64,000 nt of DNA from Calcarisporiella thermophila CBS 279.70 (GCF_041956535.1 NW_027192193.1:797192-861191); one strand, 5' to 3'; positions 1 through 12,100 are shown, counted from the first letter of the stretch. Notes: generated by a model not told the origin, from the sequence alone. Numbers and translations are program-made.

Positions 1-39
1 ATATGGAGATTTTACTGATTTTCTTACAGGTATAAAAGC

Positions 40-2345
40 ATGGCAGAGCGACAAAGACGATTATTAAATGAGAAACATGAGCGCATTCTCCTAGAGCTGG
101 CACGCCAACCTGGCAATGATATTTGCGCTGATTGCGGAGCTAAAGGTATTAAATGCATTAATTAGATCAATTTATCCCCGCATTTTACACATAACCTCGC
201 TTCTCATTCTTTCTTTTTGGATGACAATTGTATCGGCTTTTATTTTTAACAATTTTGTGAACTTCTTCGGCACTTAAACATATTTTCAATCTTCGATTAG
301 GTCCACGTTGGGCGTCTTATAATCTCGGAATTTTTCTTTGTATACGTTGCGGCGGTATCCACCGAAAAATGGGGACACATATTTCAAAGGTCAAATCTAT
401 TTCACTTGATCAGTGGACACCTGAGCAAGTTGAGGTATTTTAGAATTTGTTCGATTTCTCTATTCCTGTTTTAATTGCTGGCATTTAATGTTGTGGGAAA
501 TAGATGATGAGGAAAGGTGGAAATAGAAAAATGAATTCAGAATATAATCCCCATCCAGAGAGACATCCCTTACCGCTTGCTGAAGATGATAGGTAAATTT
601 AATTAGGCCTGGTTAATTTATTTGAGAATTTCAAAATTTCTGAATTTAAAGTAGTGCAATGGAACGATATATTCGTAATAAGTGGGAGAAGAAACTCTTT
701 ATGGAACAAGAAACGAACCAACCACATACTCCACATACTCCACCACGCTCGCAGTCCCTTTTAGCTTCCTATGCCGTCTCGAAACCCAAGCAGCCTAGTT
801 TTGATTCAACTCTCAAAGTCTCCAATACAACACCTAGATCAAACTTATCAAAATCTTCAACTCAACTGCGAGATGATGATGCATATGATATCGCTCTGAA
901 AAATCTTTACGAAATGGGATTTGTAGATACGGAGAAGAATAGGAAGATTTTGGCATCTACCAATGGGGATGTTAATGCAGCGATAGAAGTTCTATGTCGA
1001 TCACAAAGCTCGTCTACAACATTTTCAAAATCTAGCGCTCCCGCTGAGTCACTGCCTCCCCGAAACTCTGGTCAACAAATATTTGCAGAAGACAAGCTAT
1101 CTCAGCTCTGGAACATGGGGTTTCACGATAATAGTAAAAATCAAGATGCTCTTCGTCGTACGGGTGGAAATATTGAAGTCGCTGCCGCAATTTTGCACGA
1201 AGAAAGACAAAGGTCCAAGCTACAAACGGAACAGGATAAAATAAATGCAACGCCCTCTGCACAAACTAAAGACATAAATGCAGCTCAGTCGCCTCAACAG
1301 ACGATGCAATATCGTTTTCCCAGCTCATCAACGACTCAATCCCAATATCAACACCAGCAACTAGTGGCTGGCCAGCCGCAGCAGGTTCCCGGACAGCCTC
1401 AGTCGCCAGCTTATCAAGGAAACAACCCATTTTTGGTGTCTTCATCAACTTATTCCACGTCTTCTTTTGGTACAGGAAATTCTACGGCTTTTGAGCCCGG
1501 GAATCAGTCAACTATGACAAAGTTTACTAATATGCAGCCAAACAGTGCCGGAGTTGGCGTACCTGCAAACAATAGCCAGATCAAAGCTTCGATACTCTCA
1601 CTCTATAATACAACAGCGTTAAATATGCCCACATCTATTTCCTCTTCGCAATCTAACCCTTACGCAGCCTACGTCTCAACACCAGGAGAGGTCACACAGA
1701 TTCAGCACTTAGCACACAACAACCAACAAAACCCTTTTGGTAGAGCTATTGAGGCAAGGGGGCAAAGCGTCATGGAAACGAGGAATTTTAGTGGACCAGC
1801 GACCTTTGAGTCTATAACAAATATGAATGCAGAAATTAGGCATGGAAGAGAACCGTTTGGAAGGTAATTTAAGCGTATTTTGAAAAATATAATTATAAAC
1901 CTAATGTGGGTGTTTGTTATATATATCGAATAGTTACGAAACGCAAGGAATATCACGACAATCTTCAATGCCTCTTCTCTCTAATCCCACCCCACCTTCT
2001 ATCCCATTTTCGACTCCACAATTTCCATTGACACGTCACCAAAGCATGAGCATCGTCAATAGCTCTAATACAAATCCCTTCGATGTTCGTGCGTTAACGA
2101 ATCAAATAAATGGAATGAAAATAAATCAGCAAAATGCCAGTAATACGAATCCGTTTGGCCCACAGTTAAGCGGAATTAATGCGACAACTTCCCAAGGAGC
2201 CGGGAACAATCAAGTGACAGGACTGAATCAAGGTATATCTGCGATGGGTCCTTATGGCTATTCACCAAGCATGGCATGGTCTGGTGGTGACGGTGGCAAT
2301 TTAAACGGAGGAAATATACATGGGAATCAGAAACCCTTTTTCTGA
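40..2345 (+). CDS. ArfGAP protein with two UBA domains and NPF motifs (Gts1/AGFG-like)
   Basis: Five exons (40-145, 301-434, 504-592, 652-1863, 1934-2345) give about 650 residues in one frame. The N-terminal ArfGAP zinc finger is plain: CADC at the start and CIRC after the conserved WASYNLGIF, followed by [15 protein letters not shown]. The Arg after the CxxC pair is the position that supplies the arginine finger in the family. Two UBA domains follow (about residues 188-222 and 258-292, each with an MGF core). The C-terminal half is Q/S/N-rich and disordered and carries several NPF tripeptides (as in NPFLV, NPFGR, NPFDV, NPFGP), the ligand of EH domains in endocytic adaptors. The likely role is GTP hydrolysis on Arf at Golgi or endosome membranes with cargo or adaptor recruitment. 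The start ATG at 40 follows a splice acceptor at about 29, so the 5' UTR intron, or an upstream coding exon, lies outside the window. Confidence 0.9.
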
Positions 2346-2685
2346 TTTGTTACCACTTTGTGAGTTATTTCTTGTCCATTCTTTTTAGCATTACCAACCT
2401 TTTGTGAAAAAAATTTTTAAATCATTTTTTCCATTATTATATTTTCTCATAGTAAATGGGCTTTTTAATTCTGTTTCTGTATTTACCCTTGAAGTATTAA
2501 ATATACAAATAAATTTTACATTTCAGATACATTGAGATCCCAGTATATTGAAATACCAAACCAAAAACTATCGCATAGCGTGCGAGGAGTGTTCATGACG
2601 ATCCTCGGCACTAGGTCGGGGCACTACAATGAATCCAATTTCCGATTTTCTGCTAAGGGAGCTATTTTGGATGCTCGGCTTTTGG
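2346..2685. other. Convergent 3' intergenic stretch
   Basis: AT-rich spacer between the 3' ends of the ArfGAP gene and the GDP-mannose transporter gene. It contains poly-A/T tracts expected of two 3' UTRs. I see no further gene. Confidence 0.5.
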
Positions 2686-4134
2686 CTATCGATTAAAAAT
2701 TCTGTTAATATACGATATTGTGCTTATATTAAGATCAAATTCTTCATACACGCTTGCATGTTTGGAGGACTCCCGCTGTTTAGCTAATGTATATATAAGT
2801 CCTGCAATAAATCCTATATATTAAGAAGAATATTAATTTGCTCTAATGAGTCGTTAGATTATATGTAATATTATTGTAACACATTACCGACAAGCACGCC
2901 CGATATACTTCCAAAAGTAATTGGTTCACCTAATATCATTCCACTTATTGCTATTGGTAATTTGTTTAATGCTCCAGCCATACTAAAAGTTGTGGATGAA
3001 GTGGCCCGAACACACCACGCACTACTATAACTGATAGCAAACGCGGAAATACCAGAAAAAATAATTGCAAAAAGCAGCGACAAACGCAGTTCTGGAGGGC
3101 TAGAGTAAAAACATTAAGTCAAGTTTTACTTTCTCCTAATAGTTTAGCTCAGACCTACAAATTCTTTATCAAGTTTTCTTCTCTCCAATCTTCGAGTATC
3201 ATAGATAAACAAAGCATGATCGGCACTCCAATACAGCTATTGTAAAAAACCGTATCAAAATCTGTAAACCCAGTTGATTTGATTCGTTTTCGCATTATGA
3301 GAACATATGCCGCCGACATGAGACAGTTAAAAAACATCCAACTATATCCAGTCAGCCGAATACCGTTTGATGCGTCATAGACATTCGAGCCAGATATGAG
3401 GTCGGACCATCCAGCAATAATTGAAGAGAGAACCTTATTATTCAAATATAGGTCAAATCAATATAAGAAGGTTAGAGAATCCAGCTCGGATGCCAACCAT
3501 TAGACTAAACGACGATAGCATCATTAGAGTAACTCGATTTCCAAATAGAAGCTTTTCACCATAGGCAACCAGAATTATGGTGAGATTCTTGAATATAGTA
3601 TATATTGATATATGTAAATACTGAAGACTTCAAAATGAGACAAAGCATATTAGATTAAAGTTAAAGTAACATTTCATATTTGAGAAGCATCCTTATCTTA
3701 CCTCTTGCTACCAGTATAAATCATTGCAACCAAAAATATAGTGATAGGAAGCCAGCGCTTTGCTTCTCGCCTATTGAACCCACGATATTCTAATAGTTTA
3801 AAGAATTTGAATGTTTCTAGTGCTACTGCTGTGACGAGAAGCTATTCATATATAAAATATCTATGAAATTTGAGTGATATATCTTGCAAGGCAAAACTAT
3901 TAATACTTGTAATGATAGTAATAGGAAATTCATATCGAAGTCAGTTCCCGAGACCATGTATTTATTTGTCAGTGTCATTAGTATCGAGGACGTACAATAT
4001 GCTATTACAGGGATAACTTTTGACCATTCTCGCGGAATTTTAGTGGGTTGTAAGCGCTGATAGTCATTGTAATGGTGTTCATCATATTCTCCATAATGGT
4101 AATAATTGTCTCGTATGGATTTCAATCGTGGCAT
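2686..4134 (-). CDS. VRG4: GDP-mannose transporter (Vrg4/Gmt-type nucleotide-sugar transporter)
   Basis: Golgi antiporter that imports GDP-mannose for mannosylation. Spliced minus-strand exons include 4134-3907 (start ATG), an exon beginning at 3841, one containing [11 protein letters not shown], 3445-3155, about 3100-2892, and a last exon ending at 2686. Together they give a multi-pass protein co-linear with yeast Vrg4. The GALNKLPIA motif that contacts the guanine nucleotide is intact. The partner motif, FYNN in Vrg4, reads FYNS here. The last exon supplies [11 protein letters not shown], matching the family C-terminus. The first exon (residues 1 to about 76, [10 protein letters not shown] start) occurs a second time at 4811-5038 across an assembly gap; the copy at 3907-4134 is the one contiguous with the rest of the gene. 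Identity is firm; small exon borders are approximate. Confidence 0.88.
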
Positions 4135-4184
4135 TGAGTGAGATAGAAAATTATAAAAAGTAAGCCTGACAATTACTCGTTGAA
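3900..4184. repeat. 285-bp direct repeat, copy 1 (abuts the N gap)
   Basis: This segment matches 4804-5088 base for base as far as I can compare, at a constant offset of 904. It runs from within intron 1 of the GDP-mannose transporter through its first exon and start codon. It ends exactly where the N run begins, which is the signature of an unmerged assembly overlap. Confidence 0.9.
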
Positions 4185-4803
4185 NNNNNNNNNNNNNNNN
4201 NNNNNNNNNNNNNNNNNNNNNNNNNNNNNNNNNNNNNNNNNNNNNNNNNNNNNNNNNNNNNNNNNNNNNNNNNNNNNNNNNNNNNNNNNNNNNNNNNNNN
4301 NNNNNNNNNNNNNNNNNNNNNNNNNNNNNNNNNNNNNNNNNNNNNNNNNNNNNNNNNNNNNNNNNNNNNNNNNNNNNNNNNNNNNNNNNNNNNNNNNNNN
4401 NNNNNNNNNNNNNNNNNNNNNNNNNNNNNNNNNNNNNNNNNNNNNNNNNNNNNNNNNNNNNNNNNNNNNNNNNNNNNNNNNNNNNNNNNNNNNNNNNNNN
4501 NNNNNNNNNNNNNNNNNNNNNNNNNNNNNNNNNNNNNNNNNNNNNNNNNNNNNNNNNNNNNNNNNNNNNNNNNNNNNNNNNNNNNNNNNNNNNNNNNNNN
4601 NNNNNNNNNNNNNNNNNNNNNNNNNNNNNNNNNNNNNNNNNNNNNNNNNNNNNNNNNNNNNNNNNNNNNNNNNNNNNNNNNNNNNNNNNNNNNNNNNNNN
4701 NNNNNNNNNNNNNNNNNNNNNNNNNNNNNNNNNNNNNNNNNNNNNNNNNNNNNNNNNNNNNNNNNNNNNNNNNNNNNNNNNNNNNNNNNNNNNNNNNNNN
4801 NNN
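4185..4803. other. Assembly gap (619 N)
   Basis: Run of unknown bases. Both flanks carry the same 285 bp, so the gap probably does not represent missing sequence of this length. Confidence 0.97.
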
Positions 4804-5088
4804 TTAATACTTGTAATGATAGTAATAGGAAATTCATATCGAAGTCAGTTCCCGAGACCATGTATTTATTTGTCAGTGTCATTAGTATCGAGGACGTACA
4901 ATATGCTATTACAGGGATAACTTTTGACCATTCTCGCGGAATTTTAGTGGGTTGTAAGCGCTGATAGTCATTGTAATGGTGTTCATCATATTCTCCATAA
5001 TGGTAATAATTGTCTCGTATGGATTTCAATCGTGGCATTGAGTGAGATAGAAAATTATAAAAAGTAAGCCTGACAATTACTCGTTGAA
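4804..5088. repeat. 285-bp direct repeat, copy 2 (other side of the N gap)
   Basis: Second copy of 3900-4184. It includes an orphan copy of the transporter start exon (ATG at 5038 on the minus strand) with no downstream exons attached. Most likely an assembly artefact; a recent tandem duplication is the alternative. Confidence 0.85.
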
Positions 5089-6104
5089 ATGCTGTGGATT
5101 TTGCAACTAGGGATGCTATTCATGTTTGAACTCATATACTACATAACCCACGCTTAATAAATTAATTCTTAGAGCATGTGGCTTATCAATATTTGCCACA
5201 CCAATCTTGAATTAAAATTGTTAACTCTCGTCATAATTACTTCTCATGGAAGTTTGTAAGAGATATTAAAAAAACTACCCATTATAACAACGATTAAACC
5301 TCAAGTATTATGAGCTTTGTTAATTGGTCTCGAAAATCCAATGTAAGCATCATGAATGGAGCAATTATTATATTATAAATAATAAAACCTATTAAATAAA
5401 GAAAAGACCGAAAAGGTATTAACACTGGGTTTTAGCTACCATGATTGCTATAACGCAGGAAGCAGAAGTTAAGTGTAGTACCACATTTTTGCTTGGTATA
5501 ATATTTTATTTCCGATTAACCTAACAACTGCTGTTAACATTAGAATCGAGGGTATACAACATTTTTGCACTCTTATTAAAACTCAGTTTTTATAAATCTT
5601 GGCTGAGGAATGGATGTGATTCGATCGTCTATTTTACTACGTCATCACTGCGGCGCATTTTTTCTAAAGAGATTGCTTTTTATTTTTTAACATCCTATAC
5701 GCGCGTTTCTCCCTAAAGAGAAACAAAATAACTAAACAAAATCTAAAGAGTCTTCATTTTCGACTTTTTTTCGGCCGATGAAGCAAGATCTAAAAAGGAA
5801 CTTGCTTATATATGTGCAGCATTTTTATTTATATCAAATTCACTTTTTAATTCTTGTTTCTTAACATCCCTACAAGTTTCTCCCTTGGTCTAGTGTGCAA
5901 TTGTATATTAACAGCATAGGACTGAAGCTTATTGTGAAATAAGTAAGGAGGAATAATTTGCTGCTAAAGAAGAGCTAGTAGCCCTGGCTGGAAAGGCACC
6001 ATTGCCTGTGGACATTTTATTTAATCTCTTTTAACCACTAAACATAAGGTGAAAAGGGAGAGAATAATAAGGAGAAGTTGTAATTGAAAGAAATCTCCAT
6101 CAAG
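5089..6104. other. About 1 kb divergent intergenic region
   Basis: AT-rich, with no credible ORF. It must hold the promoters of the GDP-mannose transporter (leftward) and the homeodomain-PNUTS gene (rightward). Pyrimidine-rich stretches near 5880-5900 and purine-rich sequence just before 6105 fit a 5' UTR. Confidence 0.5.
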
Positions 6105-9100
6105 ATGAACGAAGATCATTTGGCCGCTGCTCTCTCTCAGTTCACTCATAACGGTAACGACTCTTCCGAATATTCTTCTGCCCAACAATATACGGAGCCG
6201 GGGGCAGTTGAGGCTGAAAGAACGACATCTGGGGCGGAAGAATTTTCCTTTCCAAATGATGCCGCACTCCAAGGTGTATCAATGACGGATCTCGCACGAT
6301 TCTTGACGGAGGCTGGTTTTATATCTCCAGATTTTGTCATTGCAAACACTGCAGAACCTGCAGGTGCTGGAATCGCTACTGAAGCGCAACAGCAAGTCAC
6401 GACATTTCCCGTGACAGAAAATTTTAACCAAAATGCAATGGACCCTCTATATGATGCAGAGGTTGTATCAGAGGGGTCTGAGAACACCACGCCACCTACA
6501 GTAAATGTAGATACACAAGCAAGCACTGGGTGTAAGAAGATATACGTGTATTTGATTTGACGTGTATGTGATATTGAGGAGTATTTTTTTTTTAGCATTA
6601 TCGGGATCTCGACCACGCTTTATGTTTCAACCCCACCACGTTCAATACCTAGAGAAGAAATTTTTGGAGAATCCCATGCCGGAGAAAGATGCCCTGAGGG
6701 CTATGGCGGCCCAAATCGGATGTCTGGAGTCACAAGTGAGTTTCGAACTAAAATAGTGAAAGGACATCATTTATCTAATATTTGTCTTTTACAGGTTAAA
6801 GGATGGTTTTCAAGAAGAAGGTCAAAGGAGAAGTCAAATAATAAAATATCCAAAATACAAACTGCAGCACTCACGACTAACCTGCAAGGTTCAATAACAT
6901 CCAAAAATATAAACTACCCTCAAGTAGCTTCTGGAGAATATGCAACTACCCTGACCTCAACCCCTGGCAGTAAGCAAGCGATATATACTACACCGATAGA
7001 CACGAGTTCAAAGGTATTATTTGTAGAATGATATAACTATGTTTTTATACTATTTATTAACACATCTCTTTATTCAGGCACCCTCAACTTCATTATCAAA
7101 TGACGACAATCTAGAGTCCCTTTTTAATATTTTAGATTCCTCAGGAGGAATTAGTAAAAGCGATTTCGTCAACGAATTTATCCGGTTGATGAGCTGCATT
7201 AAGATTGGCAAACTCGCGCAGCAATCCATGATTATCAATGCCTTGATATCGACAAAAGATCCTCACATATTACAAGAGTAATACATTATAGAACATTTTT
7301 TCAAGTTCAACATATTTATTATAATTCTTTGTCGTAGATTTATGAAAACAAATGGCCCCAAAATTCTTAATGAATGGCTAACATATTCGCAAGAAACGGA
7401 TGGCTACCTTGTGATGAAGCTTCTGGAGGTGAGTTTGATTTTTAAATTTGTTTTTTTTTTCACACCGATGTCACGTGACTAACACATTTCATTTTTGTGG
7501 CTTTGCAGGTTTTTGATCGCTTACCCATGACAGTTGATGCACTACGAGAATCAGGGGCAGGAAAAAACGCAAAAAAATTATCAAAGAAAGCTCAGGATGA
7601 TAGTACGTTATTATTATTTATTTTAACTTTAAGTAGTGACATTTAAAAAATCGTTATCATATAGAAGTAAAGGATGCTGCCTCCGCTCTGCTAAAAAAAA
7701 TGGATGAAATTTGTTCAAGGTATTTATATATTAATAATTTTATTAAAATTAGCTATTTAATTATATTATTTATTTAGTTGAACCAGCTGTACCTGATAGC
7801 GAATCTAAAAAGCGGCAAGGAAGTATCGATAAAGAAGAAGGTAAACATATTGGCTCTATAAATTATCCTGACAAACATAGTTTATTAACATTTAGCCTAA
7901 TTCTTTGAAAAGAACCACGCAAAAAAACCAAACTTACTGAAAATGCTAGCAACGTTCCTAGCAAACAGAATACGGATATTGTAATATTTGATTGTTTATT
8001 TTTGCATAAATTTATAATGATTGATTGTTTTGACCTATGAAATGATAGAACAAGAAAACGAACGTTACCAAGAAACCTACGGACCCTGTCAAAAAGATTG
8101 GCGAATCTAAACTCAAGCTGCTTCCTACAAGCAATAACTCTGGTTTCTTTGACCAGTTGCTTGAGAGCCGTAATGATGCAAATAAGAAGCGACCTAGTAT
8201 ATCCAATAGTTCTGGAGGTAATTGGGTTTCATTCGTAGTAGGATGTGAATTTTTATAAATTATTTTTATTAGTGCGACTTTCAACTAGAAAACCAGAAGC
8301 AATATCGCTTGATGAGCTCATACAATATACTTCTACTCGTGGTGGTGAAGCTAAGGCCCCCAAGCCCACTGAAAGTGATACAACAAAGACTGACGTGGAC
8401 GATTTGGCCCCTAACAAACCTTCTAAGAAGCGAAAATCTGTGAGATTTGCACCTGACCACTTATTATGCCAGGTCAAAGTGTTTGAGGTTGACCATGGAG
8501 ATGTTGAAGAGAAGGCCGTAAATATTAATATTTGTCCGTATAATCTTAAAAAAAATCATTAATTGGGCTGTTTTTTATAGGGCAACGTTACACCTCATAT
8601 GTATGGAAATGCGAAGGATTTGGACAAACAAGAAGGATTGGGCGCCTTCAAAAAACGACAATTGGAGACAACAATAACAACAGTAGAATGGTATACTCCT
8701 CTTCGTAAGTATTATCAGATGTAAATTTAGAGGTATAAGGGTTAATAATTTCAATTTGAATCAGCTCTTCAACTACCCGATTTCAACGACGGATTTGATG
8801 TAAAAGTTATAAGCCCAGAGTCGGAAATCCAAGCCGAACGTGAAAAGCACGTGCTATCAATCGTGTATCTCGATAGCAGCCAAATCCCTGATAGCCCCGC
8901 GGAACCGGACGTTGAATACGAAGAACATAAAGAGACTCCTATAATTCCAACGGTCGATAGCGAAGCTCTAACTAATGTAAGCTATATAAAAAATACTATA
9001 CTAGTCAATTTTGGATAGCGTAGGCTATTTTTATATTTTTGCTAATGTTACTGTCGTTATTTTTTTTTATTAGTCCAATCCAAATATGCCTTTGCCCTCG

Positions 9101-9757
9101 CAATCACATACTCCTTCAGCATCCATTGATTCGTCACAAGTTTTATCTCTTCTCAATTCGGTTAGCCAATTAGGTCAGTCATTTATGCAGTCAAAACCAT
9201 TTCACCCACAGTCTGGATCGTCTCCCTATAACCAACATGGTAGTGGCGGTCAACAACCCCAGCAATATAGCCAGCCTGGTGTTGGTCATTTACTCTCCGC
9301 TTCACAGCCTCAAATGCCTATTTTGTTAAATCCCATACCATCAGTGAGCTCAAACCAACCCACTGATTTACAATCGACGCTGTTGCAAGTTATAAACAAT
9401 CCTGCACTGTTGAACAATATACTTGGTGGTGTTCAGCCACAACAACAGCAGCAACAGCAGCAACAGCAGCAACAGCAGTCACACCCTCCACCGCAACACA
9501 CTAAGCATCCGTTAAAGTCACAAGATCAACTCTTCAAATCCAAACTTTCTCATGACGAGCAGCAAGGTAACTCGTCACGTCGACGGAATAATTACCGTGA
9601 CTTTGAGAGAGATCGTGATAGAGAGAGGGAAAAAGATCACCGGGATGAACAGGATAAATCAAAGCGGCGTAAAAAAATGGACTGGATGCGAACAGTAAAG
9701 TGCAAATTTTGGCCTAACTGTCGGAATAGAGACAATTGCCCGTTTTTACATGAATGA
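6105..9757 (+). CDS. Homeodomain + TFIIS-N + PP1-docking + CCCH protein (PNUTS/Ppn1/LUMINIDEPENDENS-like)
   Basis: About 927 residues from roughly 14 exons. Domains in order: an acidic N-terminus; a homeodomain (about 143-197) ending in QVKGWFSRRRSKEK; a TFIIS N-terminal/LW-type helical domain (about 265-405; FNILDSSGGISKSDF, ILNEWLTYSQETDGY, VFDRLPMTVDAL, DAASALLKKMDEI); basic linkers; a PP1-binding RVxF motif in KKRKSVRFAPDH (about 561); WYTPLPLQLPDF; a polyQ tract; an RD/RE-rich region; and a C-terminal CCCH finger, C-x5-C-x5-C-x3-H. Order and motifs match animal PNUTS and fission yeast Ppn1, the PP1-regulatory subunit of the CPF-linked phosphatase module acting in transcription termination. 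Homeodomain plus TFIIS-N is the hallmark of plant LUMINIDEPENDENS. The homeodomain carries Arg where Asn51 is expected. The exon junction near 7719/7778 is frame-inconsistent with the obvious donor; a GTTCAA donor after 7712 keeps one frame to the stop. Confidence 0.85.
9440..9478 (+). repeat. CAR trinucleotide repeat (13 Gln codons)
   Basis: Mixed CAA/CAG run within the last exon of the homeodomain-PNUTS gene. It encodes 13 consecutive glutamines and is probably length-variable. Confidence 0.9.
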
Positions 9758-10177
9758 ATCCAGTTTAATGCAATTTTACAAATAGTTTTCAACGATCAAA
9801 ATATCTTAATTCCTCTATGCTTTATTTTTTTTTATTTTTGACATTTTCTATTTCTCTGTTTTTATTTTTATTCCGTGTTTGGGAGAACTGTAGTTTAAAG
9901 CTTCATATTTCTTTCTTTTGTAAAATGGAATGGATATTTCGTGGATTTTTTTTCTCTTTTATTATTTTTTTCTCCTCGAATAATACCACCTTTTCTTTGG
10001 CCTCTATATGATTAATTGTTGCACATCAAAAATGTGCATCGTAAATGAAATTATTCCATTCAAGTATTAAAGCCACAAATAAACTAAGCCACATATTTTC
10101 ATTAATTGATATAGGTTGATTATATATTACTTCACTTGTACTGTAAAGAAATTATTATTTTTATAATAGAATTGATA
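9758..10177. other. Intergenic, 3' UTR and HisRS promoter
   Basis: T-rich 3' UTR of the upstream gene, then AT-rich sequence before the HisRS ATG. A possible 5' UTR intron ends just upstream of 10171. No separate gene seen. Confidence 0.45.
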
Positions 10178-12100
10178 ATGTCTGAAAACGGTGTCGACCA
10201 GCTCGTTACTAAAGGAGAAACTCCCAAAAATGCGGTAGAAAAGAAGGAGAAGTCTAAAGCTATTGCCTTCACCCTGAAGACGCCAAAAGTATGCGCCAAT
10301 TTATTAAATGAATTAAGAATTTGATTTAATGTGCACTTCTCTATAGGGAACACGAGATTATAATGACAAAGAGATGGCCATCCGCGAAAAGATTTTCTCG
10401 ACAATTATTGGCGTTTTCAAGAAACACGGTGCCGTGACAATTGACACTCCTGTGTTTGAGCTTAAGGTTAATACATTCCATATATTATGTTATGCTCTTC
10501 CATAATACTAGTTTACATTTCTACAGGAAATTCTCTCAGGGAAATATGGTGAAGACAGTAAATTGATATACGATCTTGAAGATCAGGGCGGTGAAAAATG
10601 TTCGCTACGGTATGATCTAACCGTGCCGTTTGCACGCTTTGTCGCGATGAATGGAAAGGAATACGGAAATATTAAGCGATATCACCTCGCAAAAGTTTAC
10701 CGTCGCGACCAGCCTGCAATGACAAAGGGGAGGATGCGCGAATTCTATCAGTGCGATTTTGATATTGCAGGCAATTATGATCCGATGGTGCCTGATTCTG
10801 AAGTTCTGCGTGTTGTATGTGAAGCATTGACAGCACTGGATATAGGAGAATATACAATTAAGGTAATATAGCTTTCTATGGTGAAAGCTTAGTATTTTGA
10901 TGTAACCCATTTCATTATCAATATAGATTAATCACCGTAAAATTCTTGATGGAATATTTGAAGTTTGCGGCGTTCCTTCTGAGAAAATTCGTCCAATTTC
11001 ATCTGCCGTCGATAAACTTGACAAAGTAGCTCTTCTAGCGTAGTCTCTAATGAATGGACTAGTATTGACTGCAATTTTATTATTACCATAGCTACCCTGG
11101 GAAGACGTACGAAAGGAGATGACCGAAGAGAAAGGTTTGGACACCTCAGTGGCAGATATGATTGGCGAATATGTCAAATTGAATGGAAAGGGTTTGGAGG
11201 GTAAATGAGTTCATATTTAATTTTATTGCTTTATAACGTTAAGTTTGCTGTGTTTATAGGCTGCAAAACGTTATTGGAAAAACTTGCAAATGATGAGAGG
11301 TTAATGAAGAGCAAGAGTGCTAGCGAAGGTATCGAAGACATGAAATTATTATTCAAATATTTACAATGCTTGAATATCATTGATAAGGTGGATTCTCAGT
11401 AAATTTTTGGATAGTGGAATGACTATTAATGTTTTTCTACAACTCCTCATTTCAGATGTCGTTCGATATGAGTTTGGCTCGTGGACTCGATTACTACACC
11501 GGTCTCATTTACGAGGCTGTGACACAGCAATCTGCACCTCCCAAACTTGAAGGAGCTAAACGTCCCGCCAAGCGCGATAATCCGGATGAGATTGATGAAT
11601 CCGCTGTTGGTGTTGGCTCTATCGCTGCTGGAGGCCGATACGATGAGCTGGTGGGTATGTTTATGGGCAGCAAGAAGAAGGCGAACAGCCCTGCCAATAA
11701 GATTCCTTGTGTCGGTGTTTCAATTGGCGTGGAGCGTGTGTTTTCAATTCTGCTTCAGCGGGCCAATGCTGCTGAGATCAAGAGCAACCAAACGGAGGTA
11801 CTTGTGATGGCAGTTGGTGATGGATTGCTGGAGGAACGAATGCAAATTGCAACTGAGCTCTGGGATGCTGATATTAAGGCAGAGTTCATCTACAAGGTCA
11901 AGCCTCGAACTCAAAATCAGTTTGATGCATGCGAAAGGTTCCGTATTCCATTCGCAATTATTATAGGAAAAAGTGAGCTTGATCAGGGACAAGTGCGCAT
12001 CAAAGATATGCGTTCGAAGGATGTGTCACAGGGACCTGGTGCGCTTGTTCCTCGAAGTGAGATGATTAAAGAATTGAAGCAACGACTTAGCCAATTATAA
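10178..12100 (+). CDS. HTS1: Histidyl-tRNA synthetase
   Basis: Charges tRNA-His with histidine. Seven exons (10178-10288, 10347-10466, 10527-10862, 10927-11025, 11092-11200, 11260-11387, 11456-12100) give 515 residues in a continuous frame. Class II landmarks are present: [10 protein letters not shown] at the N-terminus, motif 2 in [12 protein letters not shown], and the His-specific signatures [11 protein letters not shown] and [15 protein letters not shown]-terminal anticodon-binding domain follows (about 410-515). The length fits a eukaryotic cytosolic enzyme. Eukaryotic HTS1 genes often also supply mitochondria through an upstream start; I see no convincing presequence in the short 5' region. 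Confidence 0.97.

Noticed and set aside
4151-5038. ORFs of 246-295 codons running through the N gap
   Set aside because: They consist of unknown bases plus the duplicated transporter exon, so they are not real genes.
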